Part shown: positions 1 to 15,509 of the stretch, one piece after another
How positions within the stretch are numbered: position 1 is the first letter of the stretch
Layout of the letters: every line of letters starts with the position of its first letter
Position numbers and translations under genes: made by a program
The notes under the pieces: generated by a model
Told to the model about the DNA's origin: nothing
Seen by the model: the letters and a program-made list of their open reading frames with translations, nothing else
Database searches by the model: none
Source: Bacillus sp. AZ43
GTDB taxonomy: Bacteria; Actinomycetota; Actinomycetes; Mycobacteriales; Geodermatophilaceae
DNA: 64,000 nucleotides
NCBI GenBank assembly: GCA_004570425.1
Contig: SPQJ01000006.1
Coordinates: 1-64,000 of the forward strand
Direction of reading: 5' to 3'

Positions 1-1
1 C

Positions 2-127
2 GTCTACCACGCGGGCTCGTGGGACCCGTTCGGCCCGGGCGACTTCGCCCTCGTGCACGAGGGCGGCGCGCACGGCTTCCGCAACGACGGCGACGAGTGG
101 GCGACGTTCCTCATCCTGTTCGCGCCG
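2..127 (+). pseudogene. 3' part of a cupin-domain protein, truncated
   Basis: The plus strand reads a cupin C-terminal half: a PGDF turn, a conserved HGFRN-type metal-binding segment and a hydrophobic FLILFAP strand. The gene starts left of the window. No stop codon follows; at about base 120-130 the frame runs into the reverse strand of priA and stays open only as antisense sequence. So the cupin end and the priA end are both lost at the same point. The cupin fold assignment rests on about 40 residues. Substrate and role cannot be told. Confidence 0.5.
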
Positions 128-1225
128 CCTCGTGCGCGAGGGAGGGCAGGCGGGCCGACCGGGCCGCGGGGTCGCGGGCCAGCTCGAAGTCCTCGCCGAG
201 CGCCTGCACCCGCGGGGCGGCGGCCCGGAGCACCGGGCGGTCGGCCACCAGCTCGTGCGCCCAGCCGGACTCCACGAGCAGGGCGGCCTCCGCGGTGCGA
301 GCGGTGCCGGCCACCACCGCGGCGCAGTTGTCGAGCCAGGCGCGCTGCACCAGCACGTCGCGGGCGTGCGGGTAGGGCGCGTGCTCGTCGGAGTGCAGGT
401 CGTCGCCGTCGTCCCACACCACGACCAGGCCGAGGTCGCGCACCGGCGCGAACATGGCCGCCCGGGTGCCCAGCACGACCTGGGCGGCGCCCCGGGAGGC
501 GGCCAGGAACTGCCGGTAGCGCTTCTCCGGGGAGTCGCCGGCGCGCAGCACCGTGTACGAGTGCTCCGGGAGCAGCCGGGCCGCCGCGACGGCCAGCCGG
601 TCGAGGTCCTTGCCATCGGGGACGACGACCAGCGCGCCGCGCCGGCCGGAGAGCGCCGCGCGGCAGAGCTCGACCAGCCGGGCGGGCCAGTCCTCGCCCG
701 GCAGGGCGTTCCACACCGCCCGGGCCGGCCGCCCCTCGGCCAGCGCGGTGAGCAGCGCGGGGCCGGCCGGGTAGCGCGCGAAGCCCGCCGGGTCCGGCGG
801 CCCCGGCAGCGTCTCGGGGGTGGGTGTCGGTCGTTTCTCCGCGGCCGCCCGGCGGGGTGGCACCGCCAGCCGCAGGACGTCGCTCATCGTGCCGGCGTAC
901 CGGTCGGCGACGACCCGCAGCAGCCGCGCCACCTGCGGCGTCAGCACCGGCTCCCCGGAGGGCACGTGCGCCAGCGGCATCAGCCGGCCGGCGAACTCGG
1001 TGGACTCCCCCAGCTCCAGGACGAAGCCATCGACGAGCTGGCCGCTGAACCGCACCCGCACCCGGCAGCCCGCCCGGACGGTGTCGGCGAGCTTGTCGGG
1101 GACGGCGTAGTCGAACGGCCGGTCCAGGTGCGCCAGGGGCACGTCGACGACGACCCGGGCCACCCGCGGCTCGCGCGGGTGACCCGGGTCGTCGGGTGGA
1201 GCTGAGGCGTCCAGCGGGGCCTTGC

Positions 1226-2419
<1,194 letters not shown>

Positions 2420-2527
2420 GTCGGTACTCCTGGGTCGGCGAGCGGATGGAGCGGGCCGGCGAGGACGCGACCCGCGGGGAACGGTACCCGGCGGGGACCC
2501 GCCGTCGGCACCGGTGTGGACGACGCG

Positions 2528-3754
2528 CTACTCCTGGGACGGGCGGGGCAGCCGCGACGCGATCGTCGCCCAGATCCCGGCGGCGACCGCGTCCTTCGTC
2601 CCCCGGGCCACCTCGGTGGCCGAGCCGTCGGCGCCGAGGACCACCACGGTGTTCTCGGACCGGCCGAAGACCTGGCCCTCGGAGACGTCGTTGACCACGA
2701 GCAGGTCGCAGCCCTTGCGGGCGAGCTTCGCGCGGGCGTGGGTGAGGACGTCGGCCTCGTCGTCGCCGGTCTCGGCGGCGAACCCGACGACCATCCGGCC
2801 GGCGGTGCGGGCCGCCACCAGCTCGGCCAGGACGTCGGGGTTGCGCACCAGCGCCACCGACTCCGGCTCGCTCGCCGACCCCTTCTTCAGCTTGGCGCCG
2901 GCGACCGACGCGGGCCGGAAGTCGGCGACGGCGGCGGCCATGACGACGACGTCGGCCTCCTTGGCCTCGGCGTGCACGGCCGTGCGCAGCTCCTCCGCGG
3001 TGCCGACCGGGACGACGCGGACGCCGAAGGGCGCCGGGAGGTCCACGTTCGCCGCGACGAGGACGACGTCGGCGCCCCGGGCCGCGGCGACCCGGGCCAG
3101 CGCCCAGCCCTGCTTGCCGGAGGAGCGGTTGCCCAGGTAGCGCACGGGGTCCAGCGGCTCGCGGGTGCCACCGGCGCTGATGACCACGCGGCGGCCGGTG
3201 AGGTCGTGCGCGAGGGCGTCGGCGCCGTGCTCGAGCACCACCGTGGCCAGCGCGGCGATGTCGGCGGGCTCCGGCAGGCGCCCGGGGCCCGAGTCGGGAC
3301 CGGTGAGCCGGCCGACCGCCGGGGGCAGCACGACGGCGCCGCGGCGGCGCAGCGTCGCGACGTTGTCCTGCGTCGCGGGGTGCAGCCACATCTCGGTGTG
3401 CATGGCGGGCACGAAGACCACCGGGCAGTGCGCGGTGAGCAGCGTGGCGGTGAGCAGGTCGTCGGCCCGGCCGGCGGCCGCGCGGGCCAGCAGGTCGGCG
3501 GTCGCGGGGGCGACGACGACGAGGTCGGCGTCCTGCCCGATGCGGACGTGCGCGACCTCGGGGACGTCGGACCAGACGTCGGTGGTGACGGGGTTGCCCG
3601 AGAGCGCCTCGAAGGTCGCGGCGCCGACGAAGTGCAGCGCGCCGGGGGTGGGGACGACGCGCACGTCGTGGCCCGCCTCGGTGAACGCGCGCAGCACGAA
3701 GGCGGCCTTGTAGGCGGCCACTCCCCCGCTGACACCCAGCACGATGGAACTCAC
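2528..3754 (-). CDS. coaBC: Bifunctional phosphopantothenoylcysteine decarboxylase / phosphopantothenate-cysteine ligase
   Basis: Performs two successive coenzyme A steps: CoaB joins cysteine to phosphopantothenate and CoaC decarboxylates the product using FMN. The N-terminal CoaC half begins with the flavin motif GVSGGVAAYKAA and has a PAMHTEMW segment, where many homologues have Asn in place of the His. The C-terminal CoaB half has ISAGGTREPLDPVRYLGNRSSGKQG-like ligase sequence (about residues 180-205). I prefer GTG at 3754 over ATG at 3763, because GGGAGG lies directly against the ATG but nine bases before the GTG. A 34-base perfect palindrome lies just upstream of that ribosome binding site. 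Confidence 0.95.
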   Translation of the reverse strand: MSSIVLGVSGGVAAYKAAFVLRAFTEAGHDVRVVPTPGALHFVGAATFEALSGNPVTTDVWSDVPEVAHVRIGQDADLVVVAPATADLLARAAAGRADDLLTATLLTAHCPVVFVPAMHTEMWLHPATQDNVATLRRRGAVVLPPAVGRLTGPDSGPGRLPEPADIAALATVVLEHGADALAHDLTGRRVVISAGGTREPLDPVRYLGNRSSGKQGWALARVAAARGADVVLVAANVDLPAPFGVRVVPVGTAEELRTAVHAEAKEADVVVMAAAVADFRPASVAGAKLKKGSASEPESVALVRNPDVLAELVAARTAGRMVVGFAAETGDDEADVLTHARAKLARKGCDLLVVNDVSEGQVFGRSENTVVVLGADGSATEVARGTKDAVAAGIWATIASRLPRPSQE

Positions 3755-3774
3755 GACGCCCATCCTCCCAATAC

Positions 3775-3808
3775 GAGAAGGCACCCAGCAGCTGCTGGGT
3801 GCCTTCTC
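3775..3808 (-). terminator. Perfect 34-base palindrome between rpoZ and coaBC
   Basis: Bases 3775-3791 (GAGAAGGCACCCAGCAG) are the exact complement of 3792-3808, giving a 17-bp stem with essentially only a CAGCTG tip. It lies between the rpoZ stop (3843) and the coaBC ribosome binding site (3764-3769). There is no U-run after it on the minus strand. It may be a factor-independent-type terminator, an attenuator or a processing site; the sequence does not decide. Confidence 0.7.
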
Positions 3809-3842
3809 ATCACAACTGGTGGCCCCGAGGGGGCCGGCCGGA

Positions 3843-4106
3843 TCAGTTCTCGCCGGCGGTGTGGGTCAGCAGGCCCTCGTTGATCTCGCGGAGCGCGATC
3901 GAGAGCGGCTTCTCCTGCGGGGCGGTGTCGACCAGCGGGCCGACGTACTCCAGGAGGCCCTCGGAGAGCTGGCTGTAGTAGGCGTTGATCTGGCGCGCGC
4001 GCTTGGCGGCGAAGATGACCAGGCCGTACTTGCTGCTGGTGCGCTCGAGCAGCTCGTCGATCGGCGGGTTGGTGATGCCCTCGGGGGCAGGTGCGACTCC
4101 GGACAC
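3843..4106 (-). CDS. rpoZ: RNA polymerase omega subunit
   Basis: Small RNA polymerase subunit that helps assemble and stabilise beta-prime and, in some bacteria, helps bind ppGpp. The 87 residues match actinobacterial omega: a [17 protein letters not shown] segment, then [15 protein letters not shown] (the conserved ARQIN helix) and a C-terminal [10 protein letters not shown] segment. The start is GTG at 4106, with GAGGAG eleven bases upstream. It follows gmk by 76 bases, as in most actinobacteria. Confidence 0.96.
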   Translation of the reverse strand: MSGVAPAPEGITNPPIDELLERTSSKYGLVIFAAKRARQINAYYSQLSEGLLEYVGPLVDTAPQEKPLSIALREINEGLLTHTAGEN

Positions 4107-4182
4107 GGGCGGGCGTGCTCCTCTTTCGGTGGCGGGAGAAAGGCGCCGGCGGTGCGGCCGGCGGTGCTCTTCCTCGTGGGCG

Positions 4183-4770
4183 CTACTCCCCTGGCACGAG
4201 GCCGGGCGAGGGCGCAGTCAGCAATCCTACCAATTCGTCGGCGGCCCGGGCCACGTCGTCGTTGACGACGACCACGTCGAACTCCCCGGCGGCGTCCAGC
4301 TCGGCCTGGGCGAGGGCGAGCCGACGCTCCTGGACGGCCGGCGGCTCGGAGCCGCGGCCGGCCAGCCGGCTGACCAGCTCGGCCCACGACGGCGGTGCCA
4401 GGAAGACCAGCTGCGCCTCGGGGTCGCGGGCCCGCACCTGCCGGGCGCCCTGCAGCTCGATCTCCAGCAGGGCCGGGGCGCCGGTGGCGAGCCGCTCGCG
4501 CAGCGGGGCGACCGGGGTGCCGTAGCGGTTGCCGGCGTACTCGGCCCACTCCAGCAGCCCGTCGGTCGCGATCAGCCGGTCGAACTCGGCGTCGTCCACG
4601 AAGTGGTAGTGCACGCCGTCGACCTCACCGGGACGAGGCCGGCGAGTGGTCACCGACACCGACAGCCAGACGTCGGGATACCGACGCCGGACCTCGGCGA
4701 CGACCGTGCCCTTCCCGACCCCCGACGGGCCGGACAGCACGGTCAGCCGTGCCGCGTTGCCTGAAACCAC
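4183..4770 (-). CDS. gmk: Guanylate kinase
   Basis: Phosphorylates GMP to GDP with ATP in the cytoplasm. The 195-residue protein has the P-loop GPSGVGKG at residues 14-21, the [24 protein letters not shown]-binding region just after, and the [10 protein letters not shown] segment. GTG start at 4770, 36 bases after the mihF stop, so the two are probably cotranscribed. Length and motifs are normal. Confidence 0.97.
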   Translation of the reverse strand: MVSGNAARLTVLSGPSGVGKGTVVAEVRRRYPDVWLSVSVTTRRPRPGEVDGVHYHFVDDAEFDRLIATDGLLEWAEYAGNRYGTPVAPLRERLATGAPALLEIELQGARQVRARDPEAQLVFLAPPSWAELVSRLAGRGSEPPAVQERRLALAQAELDAAGEFDVVVVNDDVARAADELVGLLTAPSPGLVPGE

Positions 4771-4806
4771 TCGCCGTCCTCGTCCGGTGTCGCTAGCTGG
4801 GGCGCC

Positions 4807-5136
4807 TCAGGGCTCGACCTTCTCGTCCGCGAACTCGGACTCGAGCGCCTTGCGCTGGTTGGCCCCCAGACCGCGCACGCGGCGGGTCGGGGAGATCTCC
4901 AGGCGCTCCATGATCTTCGCAGCCCGCGCCTTGCCCACTCCGGGCAGGGACTCCAGGACGGCGGAGACGCGCATCTTGCCGATGACTTCGTCGGTCTCGC
5001 CCTGCTTGAGGACGTCGCCGACCGTGGCGCCCTTGCTCTTGAGGCGCTCGCGCAGCTCGGCGCGCGCCTTGCGGGCGGCGGCAGCCTTCTCGAGGGCGGC
5101 TGCGCGTTGTTCCGGGGACAGGTCAGGCAAAGGCAT
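4807..5136 (-). CDS. mihF: Integration host factor, actinobacterial type (mIHF)
   Basis: DNA-binding nucleoid protein, essential in mycobacteria, unrelated to the proteobacterial IHF heterodimer. The N-terminal half is a basic helix (LSPEQRAAALEKAAAARKAR), followed by a helix-two-turn-helix with the LPGVGKARAAKIM hairpin motif, then SPTRRVRGLGANQRKAL. The frame is open back to 5244, but family members begin at MPLPxLSPEQR, and a promoter-like -10 lies inside the upstream stretch. I therefore use ATG at 5136, giving 109 residues. It lies upstream of gmk and rpoZ. Confidence 0.94.
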   Translation of the reverse strand: MPLPDLSPEQRAAALEKAAAARKARAELRERLKSKGATVGDVLKQGETDEVIGKMRVSAVLESLPGVGKARAAKIMERLEISPTRRVRGLGANQRKALESEFADEKVEP

Positions 5137-5449
5137 GGCGACCCAATCGTGTTCGCCGGCGCGGGATCCGGCCGGGCAGTCGTCAAAGGAGTCGTAGGGA
5201 AGCGGCTCGCCTCTGAGCCTCACGACCAACCTAGTTCCCGGCAAATCCGCTGGTCACGCTCACCCGCCCGGAAAACGCCGGTGCGCGTGTCGTCGCCGTG
5301 GACGCCCTGACCGCACACCCGGTGACGAACGGTCATCACCGCAGGTCGCGGCCGGAAATCGCGCGTTCCCGTTCCGGTAGGCCCGTGGAGTTCCGCCGCA
5401 CGGCAACCCGGGGTTGCCCCGACCGACACGCCCAGCGGCGACACGCCGG
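5137..5449. other. 313-base gene-free stretch between pyrimidine operon end and mihF
   Basis: No coding frame here looks real. It probably holds the end of the pyrimidine operon and the mihF promoter. A short inverted repeat GGTGA/TCACC lies at 5321-5340 with a 10-base gap, and a promoter-like pair on the minus strand lies at 5228-5257. I see nothing else in it. Confidence 0.6.
5228..5257 (-). promoter_or_regulatory. Candidate mihF promoter
   Basis: On the minus strand a -35-like GTGACC (5257-5252) and a -10-like TAGGTT (5233-5228) are 18 bases apart. That fits the loose actinobacterial housekeeping pattern of TTGACN and TANNNT. The implied start lies about 85 bases before the mihF ATG. Judged by eye only. 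Confidence 0.35.
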
Positions 5450-5761
5450 TCAGCCGCCCGGCCGGCGCTCCCGTCGCCCCGCCCGGCGGCCCAGCAGCCA
5501 GGCGCCGGTGGTCACCAGGACCAGCACCCCGAGCAACGCCAGTCCGGCGCCGAGCAGGTGCCCGCCGGTCCAGAGCACGGCCCACTCGTCGGTGGACGTC
5601 AGGGTGAGCCGGCTCTCGTAGGCCGACCCGGGTCGCAGGGGCGCGTCGCTGCCGTCGTCCTCGGTCCACCGCCGGGTGTTGGTCAGCCGGAACACCGTTC
5701 CGCCCGCCAGGGCGAGCACCACGCCCACGGCGCCGAGCAGTCCGGGCAGCGCCCGTCTCAC
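5450..5761 (-). CDS. Small membrane protein of unknown function
   Basis: A 103-residue protein with two predicted membrane helices, about residues 4-25 and 66-90, and a polar loop of about 40 residues between them. The C-terminus is short and arginine-rich. GTG at 5761 overlaps the pyrF stop by four bases (GTGA), so it is the last gene of the pyrimidine operon and is probably translated by coupling. I do not recognise a family and see no motif that gives a function. Confidence 0.75.
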   Translation of the reverse strand: MRRALPGLLGAVGVVLALAGGTVFRLTNTRRWTEDDGSDAPLRPGSAYESRLTLTSTDEWAVLWTGGHLLGAGLALLGVLVLVTTGAWLLGRRAGRRERRPGG

Positions 5762-6564
5762 CCGGCCAGCTCCGCCGCCCAGCGGTCGGCGGCCGCCCGG
5801 AGCGCGGCAGGGTCCGGACCGGCCGCGAGCACGTCCCGCGAGACCGTCGGGACGACGACCTGCCCGGCACCGAACAGGCGCCGCAGGTCGGCGGCCGAAC
5901 CGCCCTGCGCGCCGAGGCCCGGCGCGAGGATCGGTCCGCCGAGATCGTCGAGGTCGACGTCGAGCTCGCGCAGCGTCGCCCCCACCACGAGGCCGAAGGA
6001 GCCGGTGGGGGTCCCGGTGTTCCAGCCACGGACCGTGTCGACGACCCGCTGCGCCACGGTCGGCTCCCCCACCAGCTGCAGGGCGCCGGCGTCGGGGTTG
6101 GACGTGCGCGCCAGGACGAACAGCCCCCCGCCGTGGCGGCGGGCGGTGTCCACGGCGGGCTGCAGCGAACCCGGGCCGAGGTAGGGGCTGACGGTCATCG
6201 CGTCGACCCGCATCGGGTGGTCCTCGCGCAGGTAGTCGGCGTAGGCGGCCATGGTGGAGCCGATGTCGCCGCGCTTGGCGTCGAGCAGCACCAGCGCCCC
6301 GGCACCGCGGATCCGGTCGACGGCCTCCTCCAGCACCGCGATCCCGCGGGACCCGAAGCGCTCGTAGAACGCCAGCTGCGGCTTGAGGACGGCGACCGAG
6401 CCGGCCAGCGCCTCGACCACGGTGTCGGTGAACCGGCGCAGGCCGTCGAGGTCGTCGCCGACGCCCCAGTCGAGCAGCAGCTGCCGGTGCGGGTCGATGC
6501 CCACGCAGAGCGGCCCGCGGCCGCCGACGACGGCGGCCAGCCGCTCCCCGAACGGCGCGGTCAC
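5758..6564 (-). CDS. pyrF: Orotidine 5'-phosphate decarboxylase
   Basis: Last step to UMP: decarboxylates OMP. The 268-residue protein starts with the GIDPH strand (about residues 22-26) and carries LDAKRGDIG at 94-102, the catalytic Lys/Asp motif of the longer bacterial OMP decarboxylase type common in actinobacteria. The protein ends near a VPTVSRDVLAAG phosphate-binding segment. GTG at 6564 overlaps the pyrD stop by four bases. Confidence 0.96.
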   Translation of the reverse strand: MTAPFGERLAAVVGGRGPLCVGIDPHRQLLLDWGVGDDLDGLRRFTDTVVEALAGSVAVLKPQLAFYERFGSRGIAVLEEAVDRIRGAGALVLLDAKRGDIGSTMAAYADYLREDHPMRVDAMTVSPYLGPGSLQPAVDTARRHGGGLFVLARTSNPDAGALQLVGEPTVAQRVVDTVRGWNTGTPTGSFGLVVGATLRELDVDLDDLGGPILAPGLGAQGGSAADLRRLFGAGQVVVPTVSRDVLAAGPDPAALRAAADRWAAELAG

Positions 6565-7912
6565 CGGGATCCCTCCACGGCCCGCGGCAGCGACGCCCCC
6601 AGCTGCGCGATGCAGTCGCGGGCGAGGAACGGGTCGGCGAACGCGCCGGAGGCCGACTGCACCGCGTCGGCCCCCAGCGCGAAGAGCGCCTCGAACGACG
6701 CCGGGTCGGTGACGCCGCCCATCGCCAGGACGTCGAACGTGGCGCCGTTCGCCTCCCGCAGGGCGACCAGCCGCCGGGTGAAGTCCCGTGCCGGGTCGCG
6801 CACCGCGATCCCGGAGAGGCCGGCGAGCTCGCGGCCGGGGAAGGTCGGGGCTCCGTCGCTGCGGCGGACCCGGCTCTGCACCGTGTTGATGCCGGCCACG
6901 CCGTCGACCAGCGGGGCCAGCCGTGGGACGAGCGCGGCCAGGGCGGGCTCGTCGAGCCAGGAGAGCTTCGCGACCAGCGCCGTCCGGTCGTCCAGGGCCC
7001 GGCGGACCTCCTCGACGACGGCGACGGTGGCGTCGGGGTCCAGGCACAGCGGCGGCTTCACGCCGCCCGCCGACCGGTCCAGGGTGTTCGGGCAGGACAG
7101 GTTGAGCTCGACGACCGGAGCGCCGGCCTCCTCCGCCATGCGCGCCGTGCGGGCGAAGTCGGCGGCGAGGTCCTCGCCCTCCCCCATGACGCTGACCAGC
7201 AGCAGAGCGTCGTCGCCGACGGCCGCCAGTGCCCGCTCGAGGTCGGCCATCCACTCCTCGGGCGCCGGCGACGGGACGCCGAAGGAGTTGACCGTGCTCA
7301 CGGCCGGGTTCCCGGGCGCCACCCAGTCCCAGGGATCGGAGACCACCTCGGCCGCCCCGCCGGGCGGCAGGCTCGCGGTCTCGCGGGGGGCGAAGGTCCA
7401 GTTCGGCTGCTCGTTGGGCGGGTGCTCGCGGCCGCGCACGGTCTTGTAGGTCAGCACCGAGAAACCCCTCGCCAGGTTGGCGCGCACCCACGCCTCGCTG
7501 CCGTTGAGCACGCACGCCGGGACACCGATCGGGAAACCGACGTCCCGGCCGAGGACCCGCCAGCGCCGTCCCCCGGCGGACGGACGGGCGGCCGGCACAG
7601 GGCCGAGCGGCCGGGCCAGGTTGTCCCGGAACGACCCCAGGACGTCGTAGGCGGGGCTCCGCAGCCCGGCGGCGGCGAGCACGTCGGCGTGACCGGCGAA
7701 GAACAGCGTCCGCGTGAGCAGCGGCAGGTCCTCCTCCCGGGTCCCCTCCGCCGCGAGCCGGGCGGCCAGCCCCGCGGCGTCCCGGCGGAGGACGTCGAGC
7801 TCCGACGGCGGCGGCGCCGCGAAGCGGGTGACCCCGGCGAGGAAGGCAGCGGGCAGGCCGTCGACGAGCCCGCGCGCGACCAGCTCCGACCGGACCCGCT
7901 CCGCCGCCGGCG

Positions 7913-7916
<4 letters not shown>
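6561..7916 (-). CDS. pyrD: Dihydroorotate dehydrogenase-like flavoprotein
   Basis: Oxidises dihydroorotate to orotate with FMN; assigned from its fold and its place between carB and pyrF. The barrel shows ELNLSCPNT, where the Cys takes the place of the catalytic base used by class 1 enzymes; class 2 enzymes have Ser there. It also has an AKLSW strand and an [22 protein letters not shown] phosphate site near the end. At 451 residues it is about 100 longer than usual, with an unusual N-terminal segment and a [16 protein letters not shown] loop. No pyrK partner gene is next to it. GTG at 7916 overlaps the carB stop. Confidence 0.82.
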
Positions 7917-11208
<3,292 letters not shown>

Positions 11209-11209
<1 letters not shown>

Positions 11210-12372
11210 CAGGCCTTCTCCCCCGTGCTGTGCTCGACCACGGGCGGCGGGCTGACCGCCGCCCCGTCGCCGCGGGCGGTCTCCATCAGGTCGACGAACC
11301 GCTGGAACAGCGGGGCGGCGTCGTGCGGACCGGCCGCCGACTCCGGGTGGAACTGGACGCTGAACGCCGGGGCGTCGAGCAGTCGCAGCCCCTCGACGAC
11401 GTCGTCGTTGAGGCCGACGTGGCTGACCTCGACCCGCCCGTACGGGGTGTCGGTGGGCCGGTCGAGCGGCGCGTCGACGGCGAAGCCGTGGTTGTGGCTG
11501 GTCACGCGCACCGTGCCGCTGACCCGGTCGAGGACGGGCTGGTTGAGCCCGCGGTGACCGAAGCGCAGCTTGTAGGTGCCCAGACCCAGGGCGCGGCCGA
11601 GGATCTGGTTGCCGAAGCAGATGCCGAACAGCGGGCGGCGGGCGTCGAGCACCCCGCGCACCGCCTCGACGGCGTAGTCGGCGGCGGCGGGGTCGCCGGG
11701 GCCGTTGGAGAGGAAGACGCCGTCGGGGCCGGCGGCCAGCAGCTCCTCGGCGGTGGCCGTCGAGGGCAGCACGTGCGTCTCCACCCCGAGCGCGGCGAGG
11801 TGCCGCGGGGTCGCCGTCTTGATGCCGAGGTCGAGCGCGGCGATCGTGAACCGCTTCTCCCCCACCGCCGGGACGACGTAGGGCTCGGTGGTGCTCACCT
11901 CCGGCGCGAGGTCGGCGCCGGTCATGCTCTCGGCGTCGCGCACCCTGGCCAGCAGCTGCTCGGCGTCGAGCTCGCTGCTGATGCCGGCCCGCATGGCCCC
12001 GCGCTCGCGCAGGTGCCGGGTGAGCGCCCGCGTGTCCACGCCGCTGATGCCGACGACGCCCTGCGCGGCGAGCTCGTCGTCCAGGCTGCCGGTGGCCCGC
12101 CAGTTGGCCGGGCGGCGGGCGGGATCGCGGACGACGAAGCCCGCGACCCACATGCGACGGCTCTCGTCGTCCTCGTCGTTCACGCCGGTGTTGCCGATGT
12201 GCGGGGCGGTCATGACCACGACCTGGCGGTGGTAGCTCGGGTCGGTCAGCGTCTCCTGGTAGCCGGTCATGCCGGTGGCGAACACCGCCTCGCCGACCGT
12301 CGTCCCGACCGCGCCGTAGGAGTCGCCCCGGAACGTCCTGCCGTCCTCGAGGACGAGCAGTGCCTCTCTCAC
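11209..12372 (-). CDS. carA: Carbamoyl-phosphate synthase small (glutaminase) subunit
   Basis: Releases ammonia from glutamine for CarB. The 387-residue protein has the N-terminal CPSase small-chain domain ([17 protein letters not shown]) and a class I glutamine amidotransferase domain with the nucleophile Cys in [10 protein letters not shown] and the His/Glu pair in QFHPES. GTG at 12372 overlaps the pyrC stop by four bases. The C-terminal tail after HPES is typical in length. Confidence 0.97.
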
Positions 12373-13651
12373 TTCTGTGCCTTCCCGTCCAGAACGGTCG
12401 GCGTCCCCCGCAGGAACGTCGCGACCACCCGGCCGGGCAGTTCCCGGCCGGCATAGGGGCTGTTGCGGCTGCGGCTGGCCAGCGCGGCGGGGTCGACGGT
12501 GACCCGCGCCGTGGGATCCAGCAGCAGCAGGTTGGCCGGCTCGCCGACGGCGAGCGGGCGGCCGTGCCCGTCCAGCCGGCCGATGGTGGCCGGACGGACC
12601 GACATGCGGTCGGCGACGCCGCGCCAGTCCAGCAGACCCGGCTCGACCATCGTCTCCAGCACGACCGACAGCGCCTGCTCCAGCCCGAGCATTCCGGGCC
12701 GGGCCTGCGCCCACTCGCTCTCCTTGTCCTCCACCGCGTGCGGCGCGTGATCGGTGCCGACGGCGTCGATGGTGCCGTCGGCCAGACCCGCCCGGAGGGC
12801 CTGGATGTCGGCCTCCGTCCGGAGCGGCGGGTTCACCTTGAACACCGGGTCGTAGGACTCGGCGCAGGCATCGGTGAGCAGCAGGTGGTGCGGCGTGACC
12901 TCGGCGGTCACCCGGACGCCGCGCGACTTCGCCCAGCGCAGGATCTCCACCGACCCCGCCGTCGAGACGTGGCACACGTGCAGCCGGGCACCGACGTGCT
13001 CGGCCAGCAGCACGTCGCGGGCGATGATCGCCTCCTCGGCGGCGGCCGGCCAGCCGGTGAGCCCGAGCCGGGCGGAGCGGTCGCCCTCGTGCATCTGGGC
13101 GCCGACGGTGAGCCGCGGCTCCTCGGCGTGCTGGGCGACGACGCCGTCGAACGCCTTCACGTACTCCAGCGCGCGCCGCATGAGCGCGGGGTCGGCGACG
13201 CAGTGCCCGTCGTCGGAGAAGACGCGGACGCGGGCGGCGGAGTCGGCCATGGCGCCGAGCTCGGCCAGCCGCTCGCCGCGCAGGCCCACGGTGACCGCGC
13301 CGACCGGGACGACGTCGACCAGCCCGGCCTCCTGTCCCAGCCGCCAGACCTGCTCGACGACGCCGGCGGTGTCGGCCACCGGGTCGGTGTTGGCCATGGC
13401 GTGCACGGCGGTGAACCCACCGAGCGCGGCGGCGCGGGAGCCGGTCTCGACCGTCTCGGCGTCCTCGCGGCCGGGCTCGCGCAGGTGGGTGTGCAGGTCG
13501 ACCAGCCCGGGCAGCGCGACCAGCCCGGCGGCGTCGACCACCTCGGCGCCGTCGGCGGACAGGGCCGCGCCGACGGCGGCGATCCGGCCGTCGGTCAGCA
13601 GGATGTCGACGGCGTCCTCGCCGTAGGGCCTCGCGCCCTTGATCAGGTGGT

Positions 13652-13655
<4 letters not shown>
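12369..13655 (-). CDS. pyrC: Dihydroorotase
   Basis: Closes carbamoyl-aspartate to dihydroorotate; a type I zinc amidohydrolase. Metal-site motifs are in order: [10 protein letters not shown] near residue 57, a QHAEEP segment near 180, [10 protein letters not shown] near 230, and GTDHAPH near 300. 428 residues, normal for the family. GTG at 13655 overlaps the pyrB stop. In some organisms the type I enzyme works in complex with PyrB, and the two genes are adjacent here. Confidence 0.96.
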
Positions 13656-15300
<1,645 letters not shown>

Positions 15301-15317
15301 TGGGTGGACCGCCGACG

Positions 15318-15323
15318 ACGGTA
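15318..15323 (-). promoter_or_regulatory. Candidate -10 box of the pyrimidine operon
   Basis: TACCGT on the minus strand fits the TANNNT pattern and would give a leader of about 50 bases, just enough for the PyrR hairpin. No convincing -35 is visible. Weak on its own. Confidence 0.3.
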
Positions 15324-15433
15324 CTGCACCCGCGGGAGGCCCCCGGCGGCGGGCGTTCCGCCGCAGGTCAGGGGCCGGGATCGGTCACGCTCCGTGTCTC
15401 GGCAGTCACTGACTCACCATGAGCAGCCTCCTG

Positions 15434-15460
15434 TTGCACGCCTCCCGCGACCAGTACGCT
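15434..15460 (+). promoter_or_regulatory. Candidate bldD promoter
   Basis: TTGCAC (15434-15439) and TACGCT (15455-15460) lie 15 bases apart, somewhat short, about 50 bases before the bldD start. The 251-base gap between the divergent pyrR and bldD genes must hold both promoters. I looked for the BldD pseudo-palindrome and found only a poor match near 15415-15428. Confidence 0.35.
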
Positions 15461-15509
15461 CTGTCACCAACAGGACCTATCCGAGACGACGGACAGTGAG
15501 CACTCAGCG

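Noticed and set aside
2420-2527. SAM riboswitch before metK
   Set aside because: No conserved core or pairing pattern was visible, and the gap is only 108 bases; the AGGAG site explains translation.
5137-5244. Longer mihF start at 5244
   Set aside because: The extra 36 residues are unlike any mIHF and the stretch contains a promoter-like -10; the family start at 5136 fits better.
15410-15430. BldD self-regulation box
   Set aside because: The best match to the known pseudo-palindrome kept only about six of nine key positions, too weak to list.
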